Notes: generated by a model not told the origin, from the sequence alone. Shown: positions 9,213 to 18,520, counted from the first letter of the stretch. The stretch: DNA of 64,000 nt from Ferruginibacter sp. (GCA_030831945.1 JAURKC010000035.1:1-64000), one strand, 5' to 3'. Made by a program: numbers and translations.

Positions 9213-9653
9213 CTATCCACCTGCCTTAAAAATATCTTTAAAAATATTCCCTTCTGATAGTTCTTCGATATCACTCAGTTGCAGTTCTAGTGCCTTAGTA
9301 CTTTTATTTATTTCAATTAGCGAAAGAATAATTGAGGATAGTAAAAAAAACAAACTAAAGGCAAATACCCAATGTGCCATCACCATCCAGTTTCTAAAAA
9401 TTAAATACATACACAACACACAACACAAGAAACTCAACACACTAAAGCTCTGCATATAGCGTATTAAGTTTAGTCGAGTTCGAATACTTTTAATTTGGTT
9501 CAGGATATTTTTTTCCTTTTCTCCACGATTATACTCAATATGTAATTTTCTTACCAATGCTGCTAGCGATAAAAAACGATTGGTATAAGCCAACATCAAC
9601 AAGGTAATAGCAGGAAAAAGTAAGGCGGGTGTATTAATTGATATTTCTAACAT
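9213..9653 (-). CDS. DUF2721 family membrane protein
   Basis: A 146-residue protein with three predicted membrane segments: residues 7-30, about 70-90 and about 93-113. The spacing and the cytoplasmic basic stretch after the first helix (RKLHIEYNRGEKEKN) match the DUF2721 family, whose function is not known. The C-terminus is polar and acidic. It is transcribed toward the DUF983 gene and ends just past the repeat cluster. The start is ATG at 9653, close to the end of the PAP2 gene upstream, so co-transcription with it is possible. I infer only an inner-membrane location. Confidence 0.75.
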   Translation of the reverse strand: MLEISINTPALLFPAITLLMLAYTNRFLSLAALVRKLHIEYNRGEKEKNILNQIKSIRTRLNLIRYMQSFSVLSFLCCVLCMYLIFRNWMVMAHWVFAFSLFFLLSSIILSLIEINKSTKALELQLSDIEELSEGNIFKDIFKAGG

Positions 9654-9696
9654 TCATTAAAATTACAAACAAACGGGAGAAACTGTAATTTTCATT

Positions 9697-10635
9697 TTAT
9701 AATTTAGCTGGCGTTCGAACTAGGCGTTTATTCTTTTTAGCAATATATTTTCCATATCCATAGCCTAATGCAAATCCTAATGGAAAATCGGAGGCCCAAT
9801 GCACTCCGTTATTAACCATGGATAAACTTAAAAGACCTGCAATACTATAACCCACTGGCTTTATCCAGCGCTTTCTTGGATAATTTTCTGATAAAATGGT
9901 TACCGCACTAACAAAAGTTGCCAAATGACCGGATGGATAAGCATCATATACGGGTTTATTATTTTGAAAATCACTCACGGAAGGAAAAGGCCTCCAGCGT
10001 CCACCAGATTGCGATGCAATTGAAGGGTTTTCTCTTCCAGTACTATATTTAATTAGCTGCGTTTTTACACCTAGCGCCAAAAATGATTGAATTAATTGAC
10101 TCGATGTTTGTAATGCTCTAGGATCATTTTTTATTTTACCAGCAATTAGAAAACCTGCTGCCATATAAACTACGGTAGATCCCTGACCAAAATTATAAAA
10201 AGCAGTATTAATATTATTTGGCCATTTCATTAATGTAGTTTTTTTACCCAATAAATTTACCTGAATCAAAGGCGAATATGACTCCCTTACCTCAATCCCG
10301 TGTTGACTAGTAAAAGTCTGTGCCCCATTGGTAATTTGTTGGTCAAACGCTAGCAATATCCCTGTGGATGCTGCTATTATAGCCAAATTAGATAAGTTTT
10401 CCTTTTTAAAAGATTGTCTTACATATCCTACAGCATCTCCAGGAATATGAGTTAGAAAAGAAAATGTTGAAGGCTTATCACAAGTAAACGAATCATTATT
10501 CCTTTCTAAATAAATTGGAGACTTTGATAGTGAGTAAATAGTATTTGAAACGGAGGGTAAGGTGTCAATCAAAGGTTTAGCCCCAACAAAAATTGGAAAT
10601 AAAATCAATGACAAAACGATACATTTTATTTTCAT
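9697..10635 (-). CDS. PAP2-superfamily phosphatase, secreted or membrane-anchored
   Basis: A 312-residue protein with an N-terminal signal-like segment (MKIKCIVLSLILFPIFVGA). The PAP2 motifs are KYSTGRENPS, YPSGH, and NNGVHWASD. The arginine normally six residues before the motif-3 histidine is a methionine here (SMVNNGVH), so activity may be altered. Hydrophobic stretches between the motifs suggest embedding in the membrane. Enzymes of this family dephosphorylate undecaprenyl pyrophosphate, phosphatidate or lipid A. I chose the ATG at 10635 because the longer frame (to 10722) would overlap the neighbouring PAP2 gene and mask the signal peptide. Confidence 0.85.
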   Translation of the reverse strand: MKIKCIVLSLILFPIFVGAKPLIDTLPSVSNTIYSLSKSPIYLERNNDSFTCDKPSTFSFLTHIPGDAVGYVRQSFKKENLSNLAIIAASTGILLAFDQQITNGAQTFTSQHGIEVRESYSPLIQVNLLGKKTTLMKWPNNINTAFYNFGQGSTVVYMAAGFLIAGKIKNDPRALQTSSQLIQSFLALGVKTQLIKYSTGRENPSIASQSGGRWRPFPSVSDFQNNKPVYDAYPSGHLATFVSAVTILSENYPRKRWIKPVGYSIAGLLSLSMVNNGVHWASDFPLGFALGYGYGKYIAKKNKRLVRTPAKL

Positions 10636-10648
10636 AAGAAAGCAGGGG

Positions 10649-11260
10649 CTATTTTTTATTTTGCTTATGTTTTTTATCCATCCACTTTTCAACTTTGTAA
10701 GAAATCCAAGCACTTCCAGCACCCACTACTGCTCCTACAAGCACATCTGAAGGATAATGAACTCCTTGGTACATTCTTGCATAACCCACCGAAGCAGCAT
10801 ATAAATAAGAAGGAGCGATCACATACCATTTTGGAAAGAGTAAACTCAAAGAGGTAGCAGTACAAAAAGCAGCAGAGGTATGTCCAGAAGGAAAAGAATA
10901 ACTCCCCCCCACATCACGTTTAATCAGATAGGGATAAGTAACAAAAGGTCTTTCCCTTTTAATAATACGCTTCATTCCTTGTGTAACTATACTTGATGCA
11001 ACGAATGCCCCAATCATGTAAGCAGCATTTTTTTGCATTTGCTTATCATGCTTCACAATACCTACTGTTAATAAACTTGCAGGGGCAGCAATATTGAAAA
11101 TAGTAACACTCTGAGCAGTTGTCTTGAAAAAATTATTTTTAAAAGTTGTCTCGGACTTATTAATAGATTCTAAAATATTGATATCTACATTTTGCCCATT
11201 AGAATAAATAGAAAAACATAAGCTTACAAAAAGTATAAAAAATATTTTTTTAAACTGCAT
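10649..11260 (-). CDS. PAP2-superfamily phosphatase
   Basis: A 203-residue PAP2 enzyme with all three motifs intact: KRIIKRERPF, YSFPSGHTSAAF and ARMYQGVHYPSD, giving the Arg, the motif-2 His and the nucleophilic His. An N-terminal hydrophobic segment (KKIFFILFVSLCFSIYSNG) is probably a signal peptide or anchor, and further hydrophobic helices surround the motifs, so the active site would face the periplasm. Likely substrates are lipid phosphates or pyrophosphates. It lies 13 bases before the second PAP2 gene on the same strand, an operon of two paralogues. ATG at 11260. Confidence 0.88.
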   Translation of the reverse strand: MQFKKIFFILFVSLCFSIYSNGQNVDINILESINKSETTFKNNFFKTTAQSVTIFNIAAPASLLTVGIVKHDKQMQKNAAYMIGAFVASSIVTQGMKRIIKRERPFVTYPYLIKRDVGGSYSFPSGHTSAAFCTATSLSLLFPKWYVIAPSYLYAASVGYARMYQGVHYPSDVLVGAVVGAGSAWISYKVEKWMDKKHKQNKK

Positions 11261-11377
11261 AATGATCTAGTTGTTAAACAAAGATTGCAAGTTAGCTGGT
11301 TAAATTGGTATAAATTAATTTACCGCAACAATTGATGAATGGTGACTATAAACTAAAAATACTACTCGATTATTGTT

Positions 11378-13804
11378 TTACTTCACTTTAAAACTCAAAG
11401 GAATATTTAATTTGATACTATAATTTCGGCCCATATTAAATACTCCTGTTCTACCCGTAACTAAATTTTCAGCTGCATATTTTAATCTACTCAAATGATT
11501 TTGATAAGCAACATCTCCAAGATTGCTGCCTACCAGATTTAGTGAAAACAAAGTAACCCCTTTTCTTGAAACAAAATCAGCCCCTAAAGATGAATTCAAT
11601 AAGCTATAACCAGCTGTTGCTGTTTCAGTATTGTAGGCAGAAAAAATATTATTCTGAGCAAATGTATTATCCAATTCCAGCTTCATATAAAAATTACGAA
11701 TCGATTTTTTGAATTTTTTGAAATCTATTCTACAGTCAGTAATTAAACGTGGGGCAGGAATAAAAGGCAAGTATTTTGAGCCCGAAATTGCCTCTTTCGT
11801 TTGCCCTGCTACCAAAGAAAATACATTTTGAACGTGCAGCCAATCTAATGGATGAGGATGAATGTCGATAGAGGCTTCTACTCCATAAAGGTTAGCTTTT
11901 CGTTGGTCAAATTTAAATGCAGTCAACATTTCTCCATTAAGGTCCATAATTGAATCTCCACCTTGAATAGCCTGCAACTTTCTATAAAATATAAAGTTAT
12001 TAAAACTATTATGATATGCCGCCACTCCAATTGAAATATGCTCAGTATTAAAATCAGCACTGGCATCTAGTTGCGTACTCGTTTCACTTTTTAAATCCAC
12101 ATCACCATATTCGTACCGAATGGTCCCTTCATGTGCCCCATTGGAAGCGAGCTCTGAAATACTAGGCGCTCTAAAGCCTCTTGCAACATTCAATTTAACA
12201 ACAAGGCGACTAGATAATTCAGCAGCCAATCCAATACTTCCTGAAAAATTTCCATAATTTCTCTTAAAACTACTCCCTTTAATATTGATACCATCTAATA
12301 AATTATCTGCCTCCAAGATTCGGTTATCCTGTCGAATCCCACCACTAAAGCTTACTTTTTTGATTGTTTTTTTAGTATAAAAATAAGTGCCCACATCAAA
12401 TAATCGATAATCAGGTATCAATTGCTCTATACCTTTATTAATATTATTTTGCCGCATTCCATTAACACCAACTGAGCTAGCCCAACCATTTATTTCTTTC
12501 CAATGAAATTGAGCCGTATAAGTAAGGGTACTTAAATCAAAGTAAAGAGAAGTTTCCTGCGGAAGATCAATATTGCCAAATTCCTTTCGCTTATTTTTTT
12601 GATACCCTACATTAATAGTCAATCTATTTTTTCCTATTTGAAAACTATTGTCTAACGCTATTTTATTATGCTGGATATTTTGATAAGGTACACCAGCATG
12701 GGTACTATTAAAATCACTCTCTGTAGCCCTAGATTCTCCGCCACCTGCGACAGGCTTTATAAAATAGCCCTGCTCATCTCTTTCTCCTTCTACTAAACCT
12801 ACATGCAAATTATAACTGCTAAACATTAAATGACTAAAACCCCAGCTACCATTATATCCGCCATAACCTCCAAAATTTTGCTGATTAGATTTTGAATTAA
12901 ACACTCGTCCATCAAATTTATTTTGATAATCAGCCGCTGCCACGGAAGACCCATATACATTCCAATTAATACCCTGTATATTACCTGCAAGATTTCCATT
13001 CAAAGTTCTTGCACGATTATTTGATTGATAATTTGAAAATACATTTCCTTTCACTGTATTATTTTCAACAGGAACATTGGTGATAATATTAATTACACCT
13101 GCCATGGCATCGCTTCCATAAATAAGCGAAGCAGGTCCTTTTAATATTTCTACTTTATTTACACTAGATTCATCAATTTCAATCCCATGCTCATCACCCC
13201 ATTGCTGACCTTCTTGTCTAACTCCATCGTTGATGGTTAATACTCGATTATAACCCAAGCCCCTAATCACTGGTTTTGAAATAGCAGGACCAGTAGACAT
13301 GCTGGAAACACCTGGTCTTTTGGCTAAAGCTTCAATAATATTACTAGAAGCGGTTTGTGCTAAATCATGCTTCCTTATTACGGATACTTGAAAGGGAGCT
13401 TTTTTTAATTGAGTATCCCCACTTACACCGGTTATAATGACTGCATTATTTTCTACTACTGATTCAAAAAGTTGGTACTCCTTGCTGACTTCACTATCTA
13501 AATTAATATTATCAACTATTGTAGAATAGCCAATATGTGAAATTTCAACCAAGTGCGTTCCACCAGAAAGATTATTGATTTCAAAATACCCATCAGCATT
13601 AGTTAATGCCCCCGATTTTATATCTAAAATATAAACGGATACTCCTTGTATAGGCAGTTTAGTTTTGGCGTCAATGATAACACCTGAAAATTTAACTTTT
13701 AATATTTCATTAAAAGGATTAGCAGAAATTTCCCCATTAGCTGTCAACTGAATGGATACTAAAAAAAGAAACGCAAGGAAAAATAAACCCTGAAATATTT
13801 TCAT
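11378..13804 (-). CDS. TonB-dependent outer-membrane receptor with carboxypeptidase-regulatory-like domain
   Basis: An 808-residue receptor. A signal peptide (MKIFQGLFFLAFLFLVSIQ) is followed by a CarboxypepD_reg-like beta domain (about residues 35-115; VIIDAKTKLPIQGVSVYIL), a TonB-box-like AVIITGV, the plug (about 130-240; RGLGYNRVLTINDGVRQEG and VEILKGPASLIYGSDAMAG) and a 22-strand barrel-like C-terminal half ending in an aromatic-poor LSFKVK. It imports a scarce ligand at the cost of proton-motive force through TonB. The ligand is not readable; a metal or metal complex is possible given the Cys/His protein just upstream. The ATG at 13804 is chosen because it starts the signal peptide. Confidence 0.93.
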   Translation of the reverse strand: MKIFQGLFFLAFLFLVSIQLTANGEISANPFNEILKVKFSGVIIDAKTKLPIQGVSVYILDIKSGALTNADGYFEINNLSGGTHLVEISHIGYSTIVDNINLDSEVSKEYQLFESVVENNAVIITGVSGDTQLKKAPFQVSVIRKHDLAQTASSNIIEALAKRPGVSSMSTGPAISKPVIRGLGYNRVLTINDGVRQEGQQWGDEHGIEIDESSVNKVEILKGPASLIYGSDAMAGVINIITNVPVENNTVKGNVFSNYQSNNRARTLNGNLAGNIQGINWNVYGSSVAAADYQNKFDGRVFNSKSNQQNFGGYGGYNGSWGFSHLMFSSYNLHVGLVEGERDEQGYFIKPVAGGGESRATESDFNSTHAGVPYQNIQHNKIALDNSFQIGKNRLTINVGYQKNKRKEFGNIDLPQETSLYFDLSTLTYTAQFHWKEINGWASSVGVNGMRQNNINKGIEQLIPDYRLFDVGTYFYTKKTIKKVSFSGGIRQDNRILEADNLLDGINIKGSSFKRNYGNFSGSIGLAAELSSRLVVKLNVARGFRAPSISELASNGAHEGTIRYEYGDVDLKSETSTQLDASADFNTEHISIGVAAYHNSFNNFIFYRKLQAIQGGDSIMDLNGEMLTAFKFDQRKANLYGVEASIDIHPHPLDWLHVQNVFSLVAGQTKEAISGSKYLPFIPAPRLITDCRIDFKKFKKSIRNFYMKLELDNTFAQNNIFSAYNTETATAGYSLLNSSLGADFVSRKGVTLFSLNLVGSNLGDVAYQNHLSRLKYAAENLVTGRTGVFNMGRNYSIKLNIPLSFKVK

Positions 13805-13893
13805 TATGGTAAATTTAAAATTGATTGTAAATAAAAGTACACTCGCAATAAGAAAATAGCTCACACAACAAGAGAGCTTTAAAAATAGAACAA

Positions 13894-14235
13894 CTAGGCG
13901 AATGCTGGAGGACCTCTAGGAGCAAAGAAGGTGGGAGACTGTTCAAAAAGAATAGATGCCGGAAAAGAAGGAAATTCAAAAACTAAACTAGTTATTCCAA
14001 AATGCAAATTACTTGCAGCAATAGAAAATGCCGACTCAATAACAAAATTATCACACTGACAATGAATCCCCTTTTTTACTACTTGAGTTTTATCACTGCT
14101 TGCCAATATCCCATTCGAATAATCTTTGTGATTTGCGAATACGTCATGTAATAATTGTTTGGAGGTATTCCCAAACACAAACAATAGCAAGAGCGCTAAA
14201 GAAGAAATTTTTGATATGATGATGTTTCTATACAA
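13894..14235 (-). CDS. Small secreted Cys/His protein (HYC_CC_PP-like), upstream of TonB receptor
   Basis: A 113-residue protein starting at TTG 14235; no in-frame ATG exists. A hydrophobic N-terminus (SLALLLLFVFGN) looks like a signal peptide, followed by LLHDVFANHKD, a HCQCDNF pair and a C-terminal RGPPAFA. This pattern resembles the small Bacteroidota family with His/Cys pairs and a terminal PP found next to TonB-dependent receptors; I recall it as HYC_CC_PP, but am unsure of the match. It lies 89 bases upstream of the receptor on the same strand, so joint expression is likely. Metal binding is an inference from the Cys/His residues. Confidence 0.6.
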   Translation of the reverse strand: MYRNIIISKISSLALLLLFVFGNTSKQLLHDVFANHKDYSNGILASSDKTQVVKKGIHCQCDNFVIESAFSIAASNLHFGITSLVFEFPSFPASILFEQSPTFFAPRGPPAFA

Positions 14236-14477
14236 AGTCGAAAATTGTAACGATGTTGCAAATTAAGGACATTTTGAATAAATAAAAGAAAAAACTCTAT
14301 TATTTCACTGACTTGTTTTTATAATTGACAAAAAACACCCTTTTTCGTTTCCGCTGCAATTGTTAGTTAGTAAAATGAACTTCTAAAAATCCGAATGATT
14401 AAAATAATTTCCATTAGGCTCGCAAGTATAGTAAAGTAATAAAAGCGGCTCATTTATTCGACTATAAGCGAAGCATG

Positions 14478-15656
14478 TCAATCGATATTTTCAATCACAG
14501 CAGCAATACCTTGTCCACCTCCTACACAAGCAGTAACGATTCCGTATTTTTTATTCAATCTTTTCATGTCATTGACTAACTGTATGGTTAGCTTACAACC
14601 TGTACAACCTAAAGGGTGACCCAAAGCGATAGCACCTCCATTGATATTTACCTTAGCTGAATCTAATTCCAACGTTCGAATAACAGCCAAGGATTGAGAA
14701 GCAAATGCCTCATTGAGTTCAAACAAATCTATATCACCCAAACTTATACCGGACTGTTTGATGACTTTTGGAATGGCTTCAACTGGACCAATTCCCATAA
14801 TACGAGGATGCACCCCTGCGCTTGCACAATTGACTAATCTGGCTATTGGCTTCAATCCCAATTCTTTTATCATTCTTTCACTCATTACAATCACAAATGC
14901 AGCACCATCACTTGTTTGAGAGCTATTTCCTGCGGTAACACTACCACCCAAAGAAAAGGCAGGCTTTAATTTCGCTAAACTTTCAAGAGAAGTATCCGCT
15001 CTTACTCCCTCATCCGTATCTACAGTAAATTTTCTTTTTTGCTTTTTTCCCTTTTCATCTAAATACACTTCTTCAATTTCTATAGGAAGAATCCCCGACT
15101 TAAAATAACCTTCCTTAATTGCATTGCCAGCCTTCAAATGACTCTGATAACTGAACGCATCCTGATCTTCTCTGCTCACCTTATATTCATTTGCAACCGC
15201 CTCGGCAGTTAATCCCATACTAACATAATAATCTGGATTGTCTTTGGCGATAGAATAGGCGGGTGAAGTCTTCCAGCCTGCAGTAGGCACCATACTCATA
15301 CTTTCTACTCCTCCTGCAATAATACATTCCGCCATTCCTGATCTAATTTTTGCAGATGCGATGGCAATACTCTCTAACCCACTGGCACAATATCTGTTAA
15401 TGGTAATTCCTGGTGCATGTATCCCAACCGCCTGAGCAGAAATCATTCTTCCAACTTGTAACCCTTGTTCCGCCTCAGGTACAGCATTGCCGACAATAAC
15501 GTCATCTATTCGTTTAACATCTAACTGAGGCACCGTTGCCAACAATCCCTTTATCAAATCAATAGCAAGGTCGTCAGGTCTAGTAAACCTAAAAGCTCCT
15601 TTTTTACTTTTAGTTACAGCAGTTCGGTAACCTGCAACAATATAAGCTTCCTGCAT
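14478..15656 (-). CDS. Acetyl-CoA C-acyltransferase (thiolase)
   Basis: A 392-residue thiolase, the usual length for the family. The acylated cysteine is C90 in INRYCASGLESIAIA. The C-terminal active-site motifs are present as GGAIALGHPLGCTG (His) and CVGGGQG (Cys). NEAFASQSLAVIRT supplies the oxyanion-hole region. It cleaves 3-ketoacyl-CoA in beta-oxidation, or makes acetoacetyl-CoA in the reverse direction; the sequence fits the FadA type (degradative, broad chain length), with PhaA/AtoB as alternatives. It stands alone on its strand, with no fadB or acyl-CoA dehydrogenase neighbour in the window. ATG at 15656. Confidence 0.92.
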   Translation of the reverse strand: MQEAYIVAGYRTAVTKSKKGAFRFTRPDDLAIDLIKGLLATVPQLDVKRIDDVIVGNAVPEAEQGLQVGRMISAQAVGIHAPGITINRYCASGLESIAIASAKIRSGMAECIIAGGVESMSMVPTAGWKTSPAYSIAKDNPDYYVSMGLTAEAVANEYKVSREDQDAFSYQSHLKAGNAIKEGYFKSGILPIEIEEVYLDEKGKKQKRKFTVDTDEGVRADTSLESLAKLKPAFSLGGSVTAGNSSQTSDGAAFVIVMSERMIKELGLKPIARLVNCASAGVHPRIMGIGPVEAIPKVIKQSGISLGDIDLFELNEAFASQSLAVIRTLELDSAKVNINGGAIALGHPLGCTGCKLTIQLVNDMKRLNKKYGIVTACVGGGQGIAAVIENID

Positions 15657-15779
15657 ATCCTATTATTTGATGGTTGATGATGAATTTACTTTGACTACTA
15701 TTTCTAATAGTTGTTTATGCAACTTTCTATACCAAAGTTATAAATTCTAAGGGAAAACAAAAAACTGATTACAGTCACC

Positions 15780-15787
15780 TAATTTTG
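15780..15787 (+). promoter_or_regulatory. -7 promoter box of pyrD
   Basis: TAATTTTG fits TAnnTTTG and ends seven bases before the pyrD ATG at 15795, leaving no room for a ribosome-binding site upstream of the start. Confidence 0.5.
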
Positions 15788-15794
15788 TAGGCAT

Positions 15795-16856
15795 ATGTAC
15801 AAAATACTTAGAACTATTTTATTCTCCTTTAACCCTGAATGGGTGCATTATTTCTCCATGAACGGACTGAAGTTGGTATGCAAACTACCCTTTGGAAAAG
15901 CAATGATTCATTCACTTTTTAAAACTTCAGGAAATAATTTAATTACCCAATTCAATGGAATCAGCTTCTCTAATCCAATAGGCCTTGGTGCAGGGTTTGA
16001 TAAAAATGCGCGTTACCTTAATGAGTTAGAAGCACTTGGTTTTGGTTTTGTTGAAATTGGAACGGTCACTCCGCTAGCGCAAGCAGGTAATGATCAACCT
16101 AGATTATTTCGTTTACCAAAAGATAAAGCACTGATTAACCGGATGGGATTTAATAATGATGGAGTGGAGAAGATTAAAGAGCGGCTTAACCAATGGAATA
16201 ATCGAGTACAAAAAACAAGTAACCATTCTCTCAACCAACGATTAATTGTAGGAGGTAATATTGGGAAAAACAAAATAACTCCCAATGAAGATGCCTGGAA
16301 AGATTATGTTATTTGCTTCAATGCATTACATGAATTGGTTGATTACTTTGTAGTCAATGTAAGCTCTCCGAACACTCCTGGCCTTAGGGAACTTCAAGAA
16401 AAAGAGTCTTTACGAAAAATATTAACTGAATTACAAAATCAAAATAATCAGTTTAACATTCAAAAACCGATTTTACTAAAGATTGCTCCAGACCTTACTC
16501 TAGAACAAATTGATGATGTAATTTCTTTAGCTATGGAGATAAAACTAGATGGTTTGGTTGCCACCAATACTACTATTGATAAAAAAAATCTACTCACTCC
16601 TGACGCTACAATAGATAGCATTGGAGCAGGAGGATTAAGCGGCAAGCCCTTACAAAAAAGAAGTACTGAAATTGTGCAATACATTCATGAAAAAACGAAT
16701 GGACAATTACCTATTATTGGCAGTGGGGGTATTTTCACTGGAGCCGATGCACAAGAAAAATTTACAGCAGGTGCTAGTTTAATCCAAGTATGGACTGGCT
16801 TTGTATATGAAGGGCCTGCAATCGTAAAAAAAATTGGCCGACATTTAAAGAAATAA
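15795..16856 (+). CDS. pyrD: Dihydroorotate dehydrogenase (quinone), class 2
   Basis: A 353-residue FMN enzyme that oxidises dihydroorotate to orotate in pyrimidine synthesis and passes electrons to the quinone pool. The extra N-terminal helices (residues 1-45, amphipathic) mark the class 2, membrane-associated form. Core motifs include NPIGLGAGFDKNARYL, GFVEIGTVTP, NRMGFNNDG, VNVSSPNTPGLRELQ (the class 2 catalytic Ser region) and the C-terminal GSGGIFTGADAQEKF that holds FMN phosphate. It is transcribed alone, with terC 101 bases downstream on the same strand. Its own -7 box sits right before the ATG. Confidence 0.96.
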   Translation: MYKILRTILFSFNPEWVHYFSMNGLKLVCKLPFGKAMIHSLFKTSGNNLITQFNGISFSNPIGLGAGFDKNARYLNELEALGFGFVEIGTVTPLAQAGNDQPRLFRLPKDKALINRMGFNNDGVEKIKERLNQWNNRVQKTSNHSLNQRLIVGGNIGKNKITPNEDAWKDYVICFNALHELVDYFVVNVSSPNTPGLRELQEKESLRKILTELQNQNNQFNIQKPILLKIAPDLTLEQIDDVISLAMEIKLDGLVATNTTIDKKNLLTPDATIDSIGAGGLSGKPLQKRSTEIVQYIHEKTNGQLPIIGSGGIFTGADAQEKFTAGASLIQVWTGFVYEGPAIVKKIGRHLKK

Positions 16857-16945
16857 AATCATTTCTTCTCGAATAAACGTTAGCAGAACAATTGAAGTCA
16901 AAATACAATTAACAAAAAAAGTAGGGAAGACTATACCCGAAACAT

Positions 16946-16953
16946 TATTTTTG
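16946..16953 (+). promoter_or_regulatory. -7 promoter box of terC-like gene
   Basis: TATTTTTG matches TAnnTTTG and ends four bases before the ATG at 16958, the same spacing seen before copA, tsaE and two other genes in the window; a leaderless transcript is the simplest reading. Confidence 0.55.
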
Positions 16954-16957
16954 CAAA

Positions 16958-17767
16958 ATGGATTATTTATTTACCTCAGAAAGCTTAATCAGCTTTTTTA
17001 TATTAGTAGTGCTAGAAGTGGTACTGGGTATTGACAATGTAATATTTGTTAGTATCATTCTAAACCGGCTTCGAATAAAATCAGATCAATTAAAAGCTCG
17101 CCGCCTTTGGATGATTACCGGTATTCTGTCTCGCAGTATGCTGCTCATCGGACTAGGTTGGCTTCTTGCTCAAAAAGGAAAACCTGTAATTACTTTGTTT
17201 GAAAAAGAATTTGACTTAGCCAGTATTGTAATGTTACTAGGTGGCCTTTTCCTAATCTACAAATCAGTAAAAGAAATCCATGAAAAATTAGAGGGGGAAG
17301 ATCCCAACCAACCCGCTAATACAAAAAAAGAGTTAAGCTTAAGTAAAGCAATTGGGCAAATCATTTTGATTGATGCGGTATTTTCATTTGACAGTATTAT
17401 TACCGCCGGAGGAACTGCAAAGTATGTGGAAATAATGATTGCTGCTGTTGTAATTGCAATGCTAGTCATGTTTCTATTTAGTCCGAAAATTTCTGAATTT
17501 ATTCATCATCACCCTACCCTAAAAATGTTAGCACTTTCATTTTTGGTAATGATTGGACTAAGCTTATTGATGGAAGGTTGGGATGCAGAAACAGCTGAAA
17601 AAATGCATCTTAAAAACTACATTTATTTCGGAATGGCATTCTCATTTATTGTGGAACTACTCAATATGACAATGATAAAAAAGGCTGCCAAGAAAAGATT
17701 AGTCATACTAAATGGACCTTCATTAGAATCAGAAAATGACGAAAAAAAGAATGCGGAGTCCAATTAG
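16958..17767 (+). CDS. TerC family integral membrane protein
   Basis: A 269-residue protein with about seven hydrophobic segments and the paired TerC motifs EVVLGIDNVIFVSII (residues 19-33) and DAVFSFDSIITAGG, whose aspartates lie inside the membrane. The family includes the tellurite-resistance TerC and the manganese exporter Alx/MeeY; metal export, with a link to metallating exported proteins, is the likely role. The cytoplasmic loop is charged (KLEGEDPNQPANTKKE), and the C-terminal tail is polar. It converges on rsmE, and its TAG stop lies inside one arm of an inverted repeat that holds the rsmE stop in the other arm. Confidence 0.9.
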   Translation: MDYLFTSESLISFFILVVLEVVLGIDNVIFVSIILNRLRIKSDQLKARRLWMITGILSRSMLLIGLGWLLAQKGKPVITLFEKEFDLASIVMLLGGLFLIYKSVKEIHEKLEGEDPNQPANTKKELSLSKAIGQIILIDAVFSFDSIITAGGTAKYVEIMIAAVVIAMLVMFLFSPKISEFIHHHPTLKMLALSFLVMIGLSLLMEGWDAETAEKMHLKNYIYFGMAFSFIVELLNMTMIKKAAKKRLVILNGPSLESENDEKKNAESN

Positions 17768-17815
17768 TTGCTAACCAATGAATTGATTTTATTTTATTAA
17801 TCCAGATAGCAACTA
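17765..17815. terminator. Inverted repeat bridging two convergent stop codons, candidate two-way terminator
   Basis: TAGTTGCTA (17765-17773) pairs with TAGCAACTA (17807-17815) across a 33-base AT-rich loop. The outer TAG of each arm is the stop codon of terC and of rsmE respectively. The loop is long for an intrinsic terminator, so the call is tentative. Confidence 0.35.
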
Positions 17816-18520
17816 TTCTGCCATTGCCAACAAAGTTGCCGCTACCACTCCTGCTGTTTCGGTTCGGAGCCTAGTGTTTCCTAATGCAACTGGAATAAAA
17901 TTATTTTGTAAAGCAAGCGTTATTTCATCTGTAGAAAAATCACCTTCAGGTCCAATTAGAATGGTGGAATCAGTAAAAGGCTGATGACTTAGCAACTGAA
18001 CTTTGGTATCCCTATTTTCGCAATGCGCAATAAATTTATTTGCCGAGTTTGGCTGATTTACAAAACTTAAAAATTTGGCAGGTTCCTGTAAAACCGGCAA
18101 CCAGCTTTGTTGAGACTGTAACATTGCACTGACCAGAATATTTTTCATTCGGTCCGACTTAAAAACAGTTTTTTCGGTTCGCTCACAAATAAGCGGAACA
18201 ATATTGGAAATGCCTATTTCAGTAGCTTTTTCCAAAAACCATTCAAAACGATTATTGTTTTTTATAAGAGATATAGCAAGGGTTATTTTAGCTGCCGTTC
18301 TTTTAATTTGCTGAACCTCTAAAATTTTAGCGGTACATTTTTTTCTATTGTTATCCAATATTTCAGCAGTAAACAAATCTCCCTTTCCGTTAGTTAGTTG
18401 TAACTGTTCTTTATTTTGCATTCGAAGTACCTGCACCATATGCTTACTCGTATCCTCGTCGAGCACCACCTCAGTGTCCGTTGAATCTAGGTCTTCTTTA
18501 TAGAAAAAAGGAAGTGACAT
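17813..18520 (-). CDS. rsmE: 16S rRNA (uracil-1498-N3)-methyltransferase
   Basis: A 235-residue SPOUT methyltransferase that methylates N3 of U1498 in helix 44 of 16S rRNA using S-adenosylmethionine. A PUA-like N-terminal domain (residues 1-70) precedes the trefoil-knot domain. The knot signatures are LISLIKNNNRFEWFLEKATE, LIGPEGDFSTDEI and LGNTRLRTETAGVVAA. Start: the frame extends to a TTG at 18526, but the ATG at 18520 (MSLPFF) is normal for the family. It lies 56 bases downstream of dnaB on the same strand, so the two may share a transcript. Confidence 0.94.
   Translation of the reverse strand: MSLPFFYKEDLDSTDTEVVLDEDTSKHMVQVLRMQNKEQLQLTNGKGDLFTAEILDNNRKKCTAKILEVQQIKRTAAKITLAISLIKNNNRFEWFLEKATEIGISNIVPLICERTEKTVFKSDRMKNILVSAMLQSQQSWLPVLQEPAKFLSFVNQPNSANKFIAHCENRDTKVQLLSHQPFTDSTILIGPEGDFSTDEITLALQNNFIPVALGNTRLRTETAGVVAATLLAMAE

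Noticed and set aside
9057..9459. Plus-strand frames spanning the short repeat cluster and DUF2721 gene
   Set aside because: They run through repeats and overlap DUF983 or DUF2721 genes, which have clear family matches.
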